Shown here in pieces: positions 7,702 through 17,774 of a stretch of 48,009 bases of DNA (within the stretch, counting starts at the first letter, position 1; every line of letters begins with the position of its first letter). A program made the translations under genes and the position numbers. Under the pieces are notes generated by a model. The model was not told the origin of the DNA. It ran no database searches and saw only the letters and a program-made list of their open reading frames with translations. Origin of the DNA: Cyanophora paradoxa (Eukaryota; Glaucocystophyceae; Cyanophorales; Cyanophoraceae); contig QPMI01000352.1 of assembly GCA_004431415.1 (NCBI GenBank), positions 1 to 48,009 of the forward strand. The letters run 5' to 3'.

Positions 7702-10700
7702 CTCCAGCAGCAGCCCCAGAATGAACGCGTACACCGCAAAGAGCTGCCCCGCCCCCGCCGTCAGCGCCCGGCCGGGGGCGGGGGCGGGGGCGGGGGGCGG
7801 GCACGCCTCGGCATCGCCCGGGGTAAAGAAGGGGGAGGCGGCCTTGCGGTTGAGGGCCTGCAGCACCGCCAGCACCGTCTGCCCCCCGCCCCAGTCATCC
7901 CCGCTGCGCCCGCCCCGCACAGGCCCGGGCGCGCACCCCGTCGGAGGAGAGGACGGGGTAGCAGAGGATCGAGCGCGTCTGCCGGGGCGCCTCAGACGAC
8001 CACCGCTGGGCGGGGCCGGCGGGGGCGCGGGGCGGCACGTGGTAGCCCGTCAGCTCGTCGTTCTCGCTGCGGAAGCGCTTGTCGTGCCACGCGTCCAAAA
8101 TATTCACCTGCCCCGACACCGCTGGCCCGTCACGGGGGCGGGGCACGGGGCGCGGGGCGCGGGGCACGCCTCGCGGCCCGTGGTGAAGACGTGGCCGGCG
8201 ACGCCGGCCGTCATCGGAACGCTGCGGGGGCGGCGCGTGGGAGGCGGCGCGCGGCGGGGAGGCGCCGGGGCGGACCCGATGAAGCCGTCCCTGGAGCGGG
8301 CGTAGAGCATCTCGGTGCGGCGGTCGGGGAGGAAGACGGAGCAGCGGTCCGCCTCCAGCGCGCCCTTCGCCGCCTCCGCCACCGTGTCTGCGCCGCGTGA
8401 GGCGGGGGGGGCGGGGAGGGCGGGGCGGGCGGGGCGTGGGGGCGCGCCGACGAAGCCCGTGCGGTCTTTGGTGACGGCCATGCCGACGGCGAAGGCCGCC
8501 GCCGCCTTCAGCCGCTCCTTCAGCGACGCCTGCCGCCCCCGTCGCAACCGCCCCGCGCGGCGCACGGCGGAGCGGGGCGGGGCGGGGGGTGAGCACCAGG
8601 TCGGCCTCCTTGTCGATCCACTCCCACGTGACCGCCGCCTGCCGCCCCGCCCCGCGTCACCCCACCCGACGCCCCGGCGCGGCGCCCCGGCGGGTCACGC
8701 GCGGGCCTGGTGGGCGAGCAGGGAGACGATGAGGCCGTCGGCGCGGACGAAGCGGCCGCCGCTCGCGCGGTTCGCTACGCGGAGGACGGCGCGCTGCGGG
8801 GGGCGTCGGGGGCGGGCGGGGGCGTGGGGCGGGAGCGGCGGGGCGTCGGGGGCGGACGAGGGTTCCGTGGCGGTCGTGGACGGGGACGCAGAGGAGGGAG
8901 AGGGTGGCGTGCCCGGGCCAGCCGTCCACCTCCCCGCGTACCCGACTCCCCCAGCGGCTCGTTCGCCACCACCACCTGCCCGCCCTCAGCCCCCGCCCGG
9001 CCCCGGCCCGCGCCCCGCCCGCGCGCCTCGCGCTCGCGGGCGGCGCGGGCGATGAGGCCGCGCGGGGCCTCGCCCTCGAGGGCACCCGGATCGCCGCCTC
9101 GGCCCCGCCGCCGACGCCGCCTGCAGGTGCGCCCCGTCGGGCGACGGCACGAAGAGCGTCGCGTGCTCCCCGCTGCGCCGCCCGTCAGAGGGCGCGGCGG
9201 GGCGGGGGTGTCGGGCGGCGCGCGCCGGGCGAGCTCGGCGGCGGCGCGCTCGAGCTCCGAGGCGAGCAGCTCGGGGTCCTCCTGCCCCCGATCCCCGCAG
9301 CGCCTGCCCGCCCGCCCTCGGCCCCCGCCCCACACGCGCGCCCCGCGAGGCGCGCCCGGCCGGCAAGCACGCGCCTCGGCGAGCTTCTGGAAGCGGGAGA
9401 AGGTCGAGAGGGGCACGCGGCAGAGAGCCGTCCCCGCCGCCGCCTCGCGCGCCCGCGCGCCGGGCCTGGGGCGGCTCAGAGGGAGGGCGGGGGCTGGGGG
9501 GGGGGGGGGGGGGGGGGGGGGCGGCGCGCCCTCGAGCAGCATCTCCGTGACATCCTCATCTCCGAGGAGGCGGCCCTTGTAACCCGCCTGCCCCCCGTGA
9601 GCGCGGCGGGGGCGGGCGGGCGGGCGGCGGGGGCACGAGGGAGTCGGGGTCGGAGGGGGCGAGCGAGGCGGCGGAGGCTACCGAGGCCGCCGACGCCGGT
9701 CCCTGCCCCGCGTCAGCACGGCGCGCGCGGTGCAATCGGCGGGCCGCGCCTTGAACGCGAACGAGGCCAGCCCGGCGACTGCCCGCAGCTTGACGGGCCG
9801 TCCGGCGGGGGCCGGGCCGGGCCGGGCGGGCGGCCTGGGGCGCTCGGGGGGCGCCGCGTCCCTCTCGGGGCCGACGGTCGCGGCCAGGCCGCCCCGCAGC
9901 GGCGACTCGGAGCGCGCCGGCCCCTCCGCGCCGTCCGGCCCGCCCCGGCGGCCTCCTGGGCGTTCAGGGCAGGGCGTAGGGGCCCTCCTCGCCCCCCCGA
10001 GCTCCTCGCTGGGGCGGGTGAGGCGGGGCGGGGCGGGAGGGGCGGGGGCACCGGAGGCGGTCGCGGGCGGCGCGGTCCTCGAGGGCCTGCCGCGCCTCCT
10101 CGAACTTGCGCTGGAAGAACTGCCCGCCCGTCACCCCGCACCGCCCCCGCGGGGCGCCGCGCCGCGCGGGGGCCCACCAGCAGGCGGCTCTCCAGGAGCA
10201 GGTTCGCCCGCCGCAGCGCATCCGCCTCCGCCCGCGCCGTCCCCGCCTGCCGCTCCAGCCGCCGCCGCTCCCGGCCCCACGAGGCGGCCTCCCCCGCAGC
10301 TGCGCCCCGCCCCGCCTCGGCGCCCGCTGCGCAGGAGAGGGGCCGGCACGCACGCGCTCGAGCTCGTCGGGGCGGCGGCGGGCGGCGCGCCCTCGGGCGC
10401 CGTCTGCGGCCGCCACGCCGGCGGCCCCTGCGGGCGGTGCGGCGGCGGGCCGGCGGGGCGGTCCAGGCGGAGTACTGCGAGAGGGAGCTCCCCGCCCCGA
10501 GCTGGCTCACCGGCCGCCGCTCGCCCGTCCCCGGCCGCGGCGCGATGGGCCAGGAGCGGCGCGGGGCGCGGGGCCCCGGGGGCGGGCCGCTGGGGGGCGA
10601 GAGGGCGGCGTGGAGGGGGTCCGCCCCTGAGGGCGAGAGCGGCTCCTCGCCGCTGCTGTACGGCCCCTCCACATACGGGTCGAAGGGCGGCGGCGCCGGC

Positions 10701-10730
10701 GCGTGCGCCTGAGCCTGCAGTGCGCCGCCA
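7567..10730 (-). CDS. Tandem GAF-domain signalling protein
   Basis: Multi-exon gene. The N-terminal part (10.7-10.0 kb) is Ser/Pro/Gly-rich, then coiled coil (RERRRLERQAGTARAEADAL; FFQRKFEEARQALEDRAARD). GAF 1 (about 9.4-8.6 kb) shows EHATLFVPSPDGAHLQAAS, LSLLCVPVHDRHGTLV and SLLAHQARA. GAF 2 (about 8.4-7.6 kb) shows ADRCSVFLPDRRTEMLYAR, MTAGVAGHVFTTGRE, NILDAWHDKRF, RSILCYPVLSSDGV, VLAVLQALNRKA and a C-terminal helix. This is the order seen in cyclic-nucleotide phosphodiesterase and cyclase GAF-A/B pairs, which bind cyclic nucleotides and dimerise, but no HD phosphodiesterase, kinase or cyclase domain follows; the protein ends after the GAF 2 helix. The first coding exon is unresolved: an acceptor lies at about 10725 and a candidate ATG at 10946. 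Ligand and partner are unknown. Confidence 0.78.
9496..9521 (+). repeat. G26 homopolymer in a GAF-gene intron
   Basis: Run of 26 G on the plus strand, C26 in the sense of the minus-strand GAF gene, directly after coding MLLEGAP, so probably near the start of an intron. Confidence 0.88.
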
Positions 10731-11204
10731 CGCGACGCCCACCCCTCGACCGTCCGCGGCCGCGCCGTCTGTCAGTCCCCGTCGCGTCAAGCGCGCCTGC
10801 AGCGGGCGATGGGGAGAGCGCACCTGCAGTGGGCGGCGCGGAACAGGGACCCCGCTAGAGCGCGGCCTGGCCGATAGGCTGAGCGGGCCGGTGACGTGCT
10901 GGGCCGCCTGTAGATTAAGGTGGAGCGGTCGCTTCTGTGAAGTCATGCCGTGCGTGCAGCGGTGTCGTCGCCCGGCCGCACTGCGTCGGGCGGCCGGATC
11001 GCCGGCGGTCACCTATGCACCACTCCCATCACTGCCGAACTACGTCCCGGCGCTAGAGCTTTTCCGCGAGGCTGGTAACGCCAGTCGCGGCCACTCTGAC
11101 GCCGACCGCCGCCCTACTGTCCGTTTCGCGTACCCGGGCGGACCTGCTTTTTCTCCCGGGACGCGACGTGGCTCTACGCGCGAGCGCTCGAGGACGGATT
11201 GCAC
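10731..11204. promoter_or_regulatory. Divergent intergenic region: GAF gene (-) and methyltransferase gene (+)
   Basis: About 470 bases between the last placed 5' exon of the GAF gene and the methyltransferase start. A minus-strand ATG at 10946 followed by a short frame (MTSQKRPLHLNLQ) could be the missing first exon of the GAF gene. No TATA element is obvious. Confidence 0.4.
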
Positions 11205-13163
11205 ATGAGCAGCGGGCCGGGCCGAGGGCCGGCCATGCGGCTGGTGGCCCTCGTGCTTGTCCTCGCGTGCCTGGCGGGCGACGCGCTCGGTCAGAGTTTT
11301 CTGCACGATGGCCTGAACGTCACGTACCGGTCTGGACCGCCCGCGCTCCGCCCTCCCGTCCTGCTGCTGCGGCTCACGCCCCGCGCCAGCCTCACGAACA
11401 ACATTGTCGTCACCGAGCGCTTGTACGCAAAGAATCCGAGGGACCCCGACAAGCAGTGCGCAGCTAGCGTTGCCAGCCCGCCCTGCGCCTTCCCGCCCCC
11501 TTTAGCTAAGCGCTGTTCGCGGCTCGCGCCGCAGGTACGGCCACCACTGGGTGCGCGGTCGCGCGCGCGGGCGTCGGCAGAGCCTGCGGCGACTGACTGC
11601 GCGTCAGACATTCTCGCGGTTCCACCCGTTCGTGGGGAAGTGCGAGGAGCAGACGATCTACAACTTCCTGGGGATGAAGACGCGGGCAGACCGGATGTGC
11701 ACCGGCAACTACCCCGTCTACTACCCGGGCCGTAAGGAGGCGCGCTCGGCGCCCCGCCCCGCGGCACCCCGCCGGCGGCGGCCTCGCCGGGCTGAACTCG
11801 AGGGCGGGGCGGGGCAGGACTGCGAGCAGCTGCGGCGGTGCGCGGAGAGCCGGTACAAGCACGTGCGGGCGGACTTCCCCCTCGTCGTGCGCCCCGCCCC
11901 CGCCCCCACCCCGGGCGGGGGCGGGGTGGCTAAGGGGCGGGGGGGCAGGACGAGGAGTACTTCGAGTGGGTGGCCCTGCTGGAGGCCGTCATCCACGCCG
12001 CCGCCGCCCGCCTCCCCTCCTTCAACAGCGCGTGCCCCGCCCCCGGCCCCCGACCCGCCCCGCTCACCCGCACCCCGCCCCGCGCAGTGATCGAGGTCGG
12101 CGCGGTGCGGCGGTCCCTTCCAGCTCCCCCCCCCCGCCCCCCCCCCCCCGACTGGCGGCAGGGGTACGCGCCGTGGACGACGTCGGCGGCGAAGGCGCTG
12201 CGGCACCTGAACTTCACGCGCCCCATGGCCCTCACCACCGTCGAGGCCATGCCGACCCTCGCGCGTCCCCGGCCCCGCCCCGCGCCCCCGGCTCCGGCGG
12301 GCTGAGCGGAGCGGGCAGGTGGGCTGGATGCGGGAGCACCTCGCGGCGAACGGCGTGTGCGAGGGCAACGTCCGCTGCAGCGTCGTCCAGGCCCGCCCCG
12401 ACGCCCCGACGCCCCCCCGCCCCCGCGCGCCCCCGGGCCGAGGCGGGAGGCGGGGGCAGGCGGCGGTGGGCCGGCGGCGGGGCGGGCGGCCTTCTCGCTG
12501 GCGGGACGGGACGTGGACTTCAACAACGCCCTCACGGGCGCCACCGACGGCCCGCACGTCAACGGCGCGCGCCCCGGCGGCCGCGCGCCGGGGCCGGGGC
12601 GGGGGTGTGACGGGGCGGGGCGGGGGCAGTGAGCGTGGTGACGCTGGGGGAGCTGGTGGCCGGCCTCACCCACGTCGACCTCCTCGACGTCGACATCCAG
12701 GCCCGCCCCGCCCCCGCCAGCACCCGCCCCGCGCGGCGAGCCCGGGGGCGGCAGGGGGCGAGGACGGCCTCTTCACCCGCGAGGTCGTCGCCACGACCCT
12801 CGCCCGCACGCGCGCCGTCGTCGTCGCCACCCACTACTGGACCCGCCCCGAGGCCCGCCCCGCCCCCGCCCCGCCCCGCCCCGCCCCGGCGCGGGGGGCC
12901 GAGCGGGGCGCGGGGGCGCAGGTCGAGTCGGAGATCATCGGGGCCTTCCAGGCGGAGGGCTGGATCCCCCTCATGATCATGTCCCCCAAGGCCGTCCGCC
13001 CGCCCCGCCCGCCCCACGCCGGCCCGCCGGGGCGCGGGGCGACGGGGACGGGGCGCAGGGGTTCAACACGGAGGCGGGCCCCGTGGCGGTCATCGACGGG
13101 CTGCAGAGCTGGCTCAACCCCCGCTTCGACGACGCCCTCCGACCCTTCCTCCTCGCCCCCTAG
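11205..13163 (+). CDS. FkbM-like SAM-dependent methyltransferase, secreted or type II membrane
   Basis: Start at ATG 11205 (MSSGPGRGPAMRLVALVL) or 11235. Either gives a hydrophobic leader ending near LAGDALGQS. About ten short exons follow. Motifs in order: FVGKCEEQTIYNFLGMKTRAD, DEEYFEWVALLEAVIHA, IEVGA joined to GYAPWTTSAAKALRHLN (SAM-site region), ALTTVEAMP, VGWMREHLAANGVCEG, LVAGLTHVDLLDVDIQ (the acidic D-x-D-I-Q motif of FkbM enzymes), TREVVATTLARTRAVVVATH, VESEIIGAFQAEGWIP, and a final LNPRFDDALRPFLLAP before the stop. FkbM-family enzymes mostly O-methylate sugars or small molecules; with a secretory leader a Golgi or cell-surface glycan substrate is plausible, as inference. Several introns need GC donors (RKE|GCGCGC, FNA|GCGCGT). 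The 12390-12500 and 12700-12770 junctions were not solved, so the exact protein is uncertain. Confidence 0.62.
11885..11946 (+). other. Example of a C-rich to G-rich self-complementary intron
   Basis: Intron between PLV and DEEYFEWV in the methyltransferase gene. It starts GTGCGCCCCGCCCCCG, turns at CCCGGGCGGGGG and ends GGGGCGGGGGGGCAG, with CTAAG about 18 bases before the acceptor. The two halves can pair, bringing the splice sites together. Many introns in the window have the same plan. Confidence 0.6.
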
Positions 13164-15072
13164 CGGCCCCGCCCCGCCCGCCCCCGCCCCCGTCCCGCCC
13201 CAATCTTGCATCCCTAGGCCTCGAGGTCGTTCACACGCAACCTAGGAGTAGAATTAATTCCGAGTCCTGTACTACGGTATTGAAATCATGTCTACAAAAT
13301 TTACGCACTCGTATTTGGGGAAGGGAAAATCACTTCCCCTGTCCCTGTCCCTCGGGCCCATGGCCAACCCTACCCCAAATCCCATTTCCCCGACCTCCGC
13401 AAAACCCGGGCCGCGCGGTACACCCTGAAAGCCCATCCCCAGGGGACCCCGAAACCGTGTCTCCCGGTCCCGTCCGACCAAAGGGTGATCCAGGAACAGG
13501 CACCAACACCCGGGACAAAAACGGGTCCAGCGACGCACAGGGAGCAGATATACGGGCCAGACCAGTTCGAGGTCGTTGCGCGCATCATGCCCGACATTCC
13601 GTTCTGCGAGAGCTAGGCCGGGCGCGAGCGCGGTCGCGTGGGAGGACGCCGCGCGCGCTAGCCAATCACATTGGAGAGTGCGAACTTACCCTGAGGAAAC
13701 CTCTTAAGGTTCCCCCCGGCCGCTTTCTCCCCCGGGCGCCGCAGCTCGGCTCGGCTCAACAATGGTTACGCCTCTCGCGCGCGTGACAGTTTGCTGTGGC
13801 TCAGCGGCTAGCCGTGCCAGCCGCGCACGCTTCACCCGCGCCAACCGCGCACGCCCCGACGGAATTGCACAAGCCGGCCGCAAGCCGGCCGCACTTGGCC
13901 GTCTATGCCACTTGCAACAAGCCGACGCCCGCGCGGCGCGCGCGCCGCGCGACGCAGAGCCCCCGCGCGCGCGCGATGCGCATGCCTGCTGCAGCCGCTG
14001 ATCATGAGCTGGCCCGCTGCGCCGCTTTCTGAGCGGAGCGTGAGCTTGAGCAGCGTCCCCGCGCCCGCGCCCAGATCGCGCGGAGGCCCAGGCCAGGCCA
14101 CTCGTGCACCCGCCACGCCTCACGCGCGCGACGGTCGCGGGGCATGCGCAGGAGCTCGAGCACGTCCACATGTACACAAGGTTAACGTTCAATTTGCGAG
14201 CCATCCCCCGGCCCGCCCCCGGGGCTCGCGCCCTATATAGCTAGGCCCTGAGGCCTACCTCTAGAGGACAGCTCGTCTCGATCGCGAGGACAGCTCGCCT
14301 GGCATGGCCAGCCTGGCCTCGGAGCCGGCCCGGCGGCTCGCGCCCGCGCGGCCGGCCGCGGCCACCGCGCGCCTTCATGATGATCAAGGCTTCTTAAGCT
14401 TAAGCTTAAGTACTAGTCCCTGCTCTCTGCATCTAGATCTTGGATTCGCCGAGTTTAAAGACCCTTCCCCGGACCCAACTGGCAACTGACGCGCGCGGCA
14501 AGTCAGTGGCTCTTTTAGAGTAGAGCCTCTGAGTAGAGCCTCGGAGCCCAGGCCTACCGGTAGGTCGTGAAGGCTCGTTCGGGCCGCGGGCCGCTTTATT
14601 CGAGCTCGAGGGATCGATGGACACTGTGCAATCATATTCGACGTCGACAAGTAAAGAGATCACATGTGCACAAATTCGACGTCGACAATTGCAAGTAAAG
14701 AGATCATGATCACATGTACACAATTGCAAATATTGCACCACGCGCACAAGATTACTGCGATAGCAGACGAAGCCTTACTAAGTTAAAGCAAAGCGAAACA
14801 ATGTACATGATCGGCCATAACTAGTCGCGAGTCTCGATTACGTTACGCGCTCAGCTTGCCAGGCTGGCAGCGGCAAACTTGAAAGCTCAAATGAAATATG
14901 TTTTCAGAATTGAAAGCTAAATGCACTGTGCACGTGCACTAGGGAAAGCTTCAATCGGCGCCGCAGTGCTTTAGTGAAAGGTGCGAGGGGAGTGGGGCCG
15001 GGGCAGGGCGTGGTTAGGCCACCAGTATTGAAGTAAAGCGATGAGGGATGGCGGGGCGCGGTTGCGGCTGGC
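13164..15072. other. 1.9-kb intergenic region between convergent genes
   Basis: No gene supported. 13.2-13.6 kb is pyrimidine-rich low-complexity sequence (CACTTCCCCTGTCCCTGTCCC) with no sustained coding signal. 13.6-14.3 kb has short GC-rich frames without recognisable protein. 14.2-15.0 kb is AT-richer and full of palindromic words (TATATAGCTAG, AAGCTTAAGCTTAAG near 14397, TCGAGCTCGAGG) and contains the 14636-14723 direct repeat. Confidence 0.6.
14636..14723 (+). repeat. Imperfect two-copy direct repeat
   Basis: Copy 1 (14636-14673) and copy 2 (14674-14723) share ATTCGACGTCGACAA, GTAAAGAGATC and ACATGT-CACAA. Copy 2 carries two six-base additions, turning CGACAA into CGACAATTGCAA and GATCAC into GATCATGATCAC; each addition creates or lengthens a palindrome. 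Confidence 0.85.
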
Positions 15073-16919
15073 TCAGCGGAGGCGGGGGATGGGCCGCCAG
15101 TGGAGGCGCGCGGCGGCGCCGAGGGCCCCGAAGCCCCCGCCGCGGGCCCCCGCCGGCGAGGCGGCCCGCTCGGGCGAGAGGTGCCGGCCCGCCTCCGCCG
15201 CCCCCGCCCCCGCCGCGCCGGGCGGCGGCAGGAAGAGGGTCGAGCCGGGGCGGGGGGCGCGGATGGTGGGCGCCTGCATCGCCGCCAGACCGTCCAAGCG
15301 CTCCAGGGAGGCCCCGCTCCAGGCCGGCCCCCGCCCCGCTTCCCCGCGCCTCGCCTCCGCCCGGGCCGCCGCCTGAGCGTGCGGGGCGTCGGCGGAGGCG
15401 GCGCGGCAGCGGCAGGAGGCGCACGAGGACCTCGGCGATGGAGGGGCTGGGGCCGAAGGCGTGCTCCCCCAGAGCCGCCATCCCCGAGCTGCCGGCGCGG
15501 GACTCAGAGGCGCAGCAGCCAGCGGGGACGGCGCGCGAAGAAGGACGGAGGACGCACGTGGGGGCGCCCCAGGCGGAGCCCCGGGTGAGGACGGGCTGCG
15601 AGGCCGGTCCCGGGGACGCTGCAGGGGCCAACGGCATCGCCGCCCTGCGGGGTGGAGTGAGCGTCGGGTGCAAGCCGCAGCGAGTCTCGGGTCGCGGGGG
15701 CCGGGCTCACGGAAGGCTTGCACGGCGCGGGGCGGCCGGGGGGACGGGCACTACGCCCCCCGTGGGCCTGAGCGGGCGGCGCGGTGAGTCGCCGCGGGGT
15801 GCGACTCGGGGCCGGGGGCGGGGCGGGGGGCACCCGAAGTCGCTGTGGCGACGGGCCATGCGGGCGGCGTCGGTGAGGAGAAAGCCCCCGCCGCGCGCGG
15901 CAGCGAGGGCAGCCCTGACGCCGGCCTGCTTGCCCCTGCTCCGTCAGGCCGGCTCAAGGGGGGGGGGGAACAGGGGTACAGCGGCGCACGGGCTATAGGG
16001 GCTCGGGGGCGGCGCGGCTTGCCCCGCCAGCGCGGGCCCGGGGCCGGCGGGGCAGCAGCGGGTGCTGGCGCCGCGGGCTTCGGATTCGCGGGCCGCGCAG
16101 CGAGCGGATTCGCGACGCGGGCGCCGGGAGGAGGCAGGGGCCGGACTGGGAACGCCAGCGCATGGCGGCGCGGGGCCCGACGGTGGCAGCGAGGCCGGCG
16201 GGGACGCTGCGCCGCCGCGGCTGCGGGCGGCGGCGGGGCCGGCCCCTCGGCCTCCGCGGCCCCGCCGCCACGATTTCCGCCCCCTCCGCGGCGGCCCCCG
16301 CGGCGGCGGCCCCGGCCTCGGCCTCCGACTCCGCGTCGGCCTCGTCGCCCGGCGAGGCCCGCGGGCTCTCCAGAGGGCTCCCCAGGGGCCCCGGGGCGGC
16401 GGGGGCGGCGGGGCCTGGCGCGCCTCGCGGCGCGGGACGGGGTCCTTGAAGGAGTAGCGGAAGCGGGCGGGGCGGGGCGGGGGCGCGGGGAGGCGTCGGG
16501 GCCGGGGGAGGGCGTCGGGCCGAGGGCGGCGGCGCTGGCGGAGAGGCGCCTGCGCAGGCGGAGGGCCTCCAGCTCGAGGTCCCTCACCGCGATCTCCCGC
16601 TCCAGCTCTGCCCCCGCCCCGCCCCGCTCCTCAGCCCCCGTCCCCCGCCCTCGCCCCCGGCCCCCGCCCGCGCACCTTGCAGGTCGGCCGCGCTCCGCAG
16701 CGCCGCCCAGTGCCCGCGGTCCGCGGCCGCCTCCCGCCGGCGCCACGGCCGCTCGTGGACCGCGCCGCGGGCGCCGAGGGGTGCGTGCCGGCTGCGTAAT
16801 CCAAGCTCGAGGCCACTCTCTAGATCTGGGTCCTCGGAGCTCGAGCTCGAGCGGGAGCTGGCACGCGATGGCAGCCGCGGGGGCCCAACGGAGGCGCGCG
16901 ACGAGACCGCGGAGCCCAT
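15073..16919 (-). CDS. Coiled-coil protein with N-myristoylation-type start, function unknown
   Basis: Start at ATG 16919: MGSAVSSRAS fits the N-myristoylation consensus (Gly2, Ser6), followed by a Ser-rich acidic stretch (RSSSSSEDPDLESGLELGL). An intron after ADLQ joins in phase to a charged coiled coil (ELEREIAVRDLELEALRLRR, about 16610-16550). The middle (16.4-15.9 kb) is Ala/Gly/Pro/Arg low complexity, where the frame cannot be chosen reliably; an acidic version (ASPGDEADAESEAEAG) looks most protein-like. The 3' part includes MAALGEHAFGPSPSIAEVLV and ASLERLDGLAAMQAPTIRAP, ending HWRPIPRLR at 15073. No known domain. A membrane-associated structural or regulatory protein is a weak guess. 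Confidence 0.5.
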
Positions 16920-17774
16920 CTAGCTCTAGATCGATTTCACGCAGCGGCAGCGGCAGCGCGCAGCGCCGGCAGCGCTGGCGATCGCAATTGCAACGCTTCT
17001 GCAGCTGCAGCTGCTGCGAGCTCGAGATTCAACGGTGTGTTGGCTTGCCGAGTTCTTAGCTGGAACTTTAAGCTGCAGCTGCAGCGTGTGCTCAACTGCG
17101 CCTTTGTGGCCGCGGTGGTTTGCCGTGCGCGTGCCGGTACCGGTACACGGTGCGCATGCGCTAGCGCTTGTGGGTGAGCACCCACCTTCTGGCAGGCCGC
17201 TGCACCGACCCCGCGGCCGGCTGCTGCTTCTAAAAGTGGCATCTGTTGATCGATGCTAGCTATAGCGCGCCGGTCACCCCGCCGCGGAGGCAGCTCGGCG
17301 AGCAACTTCGAGTCTTCGAGCGCTCACCGAAAAAAAGGGTGTTGCCAATTTGCCCAGGCGAACGGGCACCTGCCGGAGGACGCGATCGATCGCGACTCGC
17401 GAGATCAAATTAAAACACGTGTTCGACACAGTTCGGGATCGCCGCGCCGAGTCGGGACGAGGCAAACATAGCCGCTGATCATATGCATGAGCTCGAGCTC
17501 GCCAGTCGACTGCAGCTGTGGACCGTCACGGCGTCGGACTTGGGCCGGAGCGGCGGGCCGGGGCCGGGGCCATGGCCATGCATGCCATGGCCACCGTGCA
17601 CCCGCCGCGCTGCGGCGCCGCCATGGCCAGCTGCATGCACAGCTGCTAGCGCTTGTGCACGTGGCGGAACTGTTTAGTTTTTGTTAATTTATTGCGATTC
17701 GAGGGAATTCCCATACGTATATACGGGCTAGCGCTGCATCCGTGCGAGATCCAAGGCTGGCTACGTATACTAGG
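16920..17774. other. Intergenic, palindrome-tiled
   Basis: 855 bases without a supported gene. Stacked palindromes include TCTAGCTCTAGATCGAT at 16920, CTGCAGCTGCAGCTGCTG at 17000, GGTACCGGTACC near 17140, and CCATGGCCATGCATGCCATGG near 17570. Short frames here show no coding pattern. Confidence 0.55.

Noticed and set aside
13280-13786. Plus-strand frame in the 13.3-13.8 kb region
   Set aside because: Low-complexity pyrimidine-rich sequence with no recognisable family and no exon-like neighbours.
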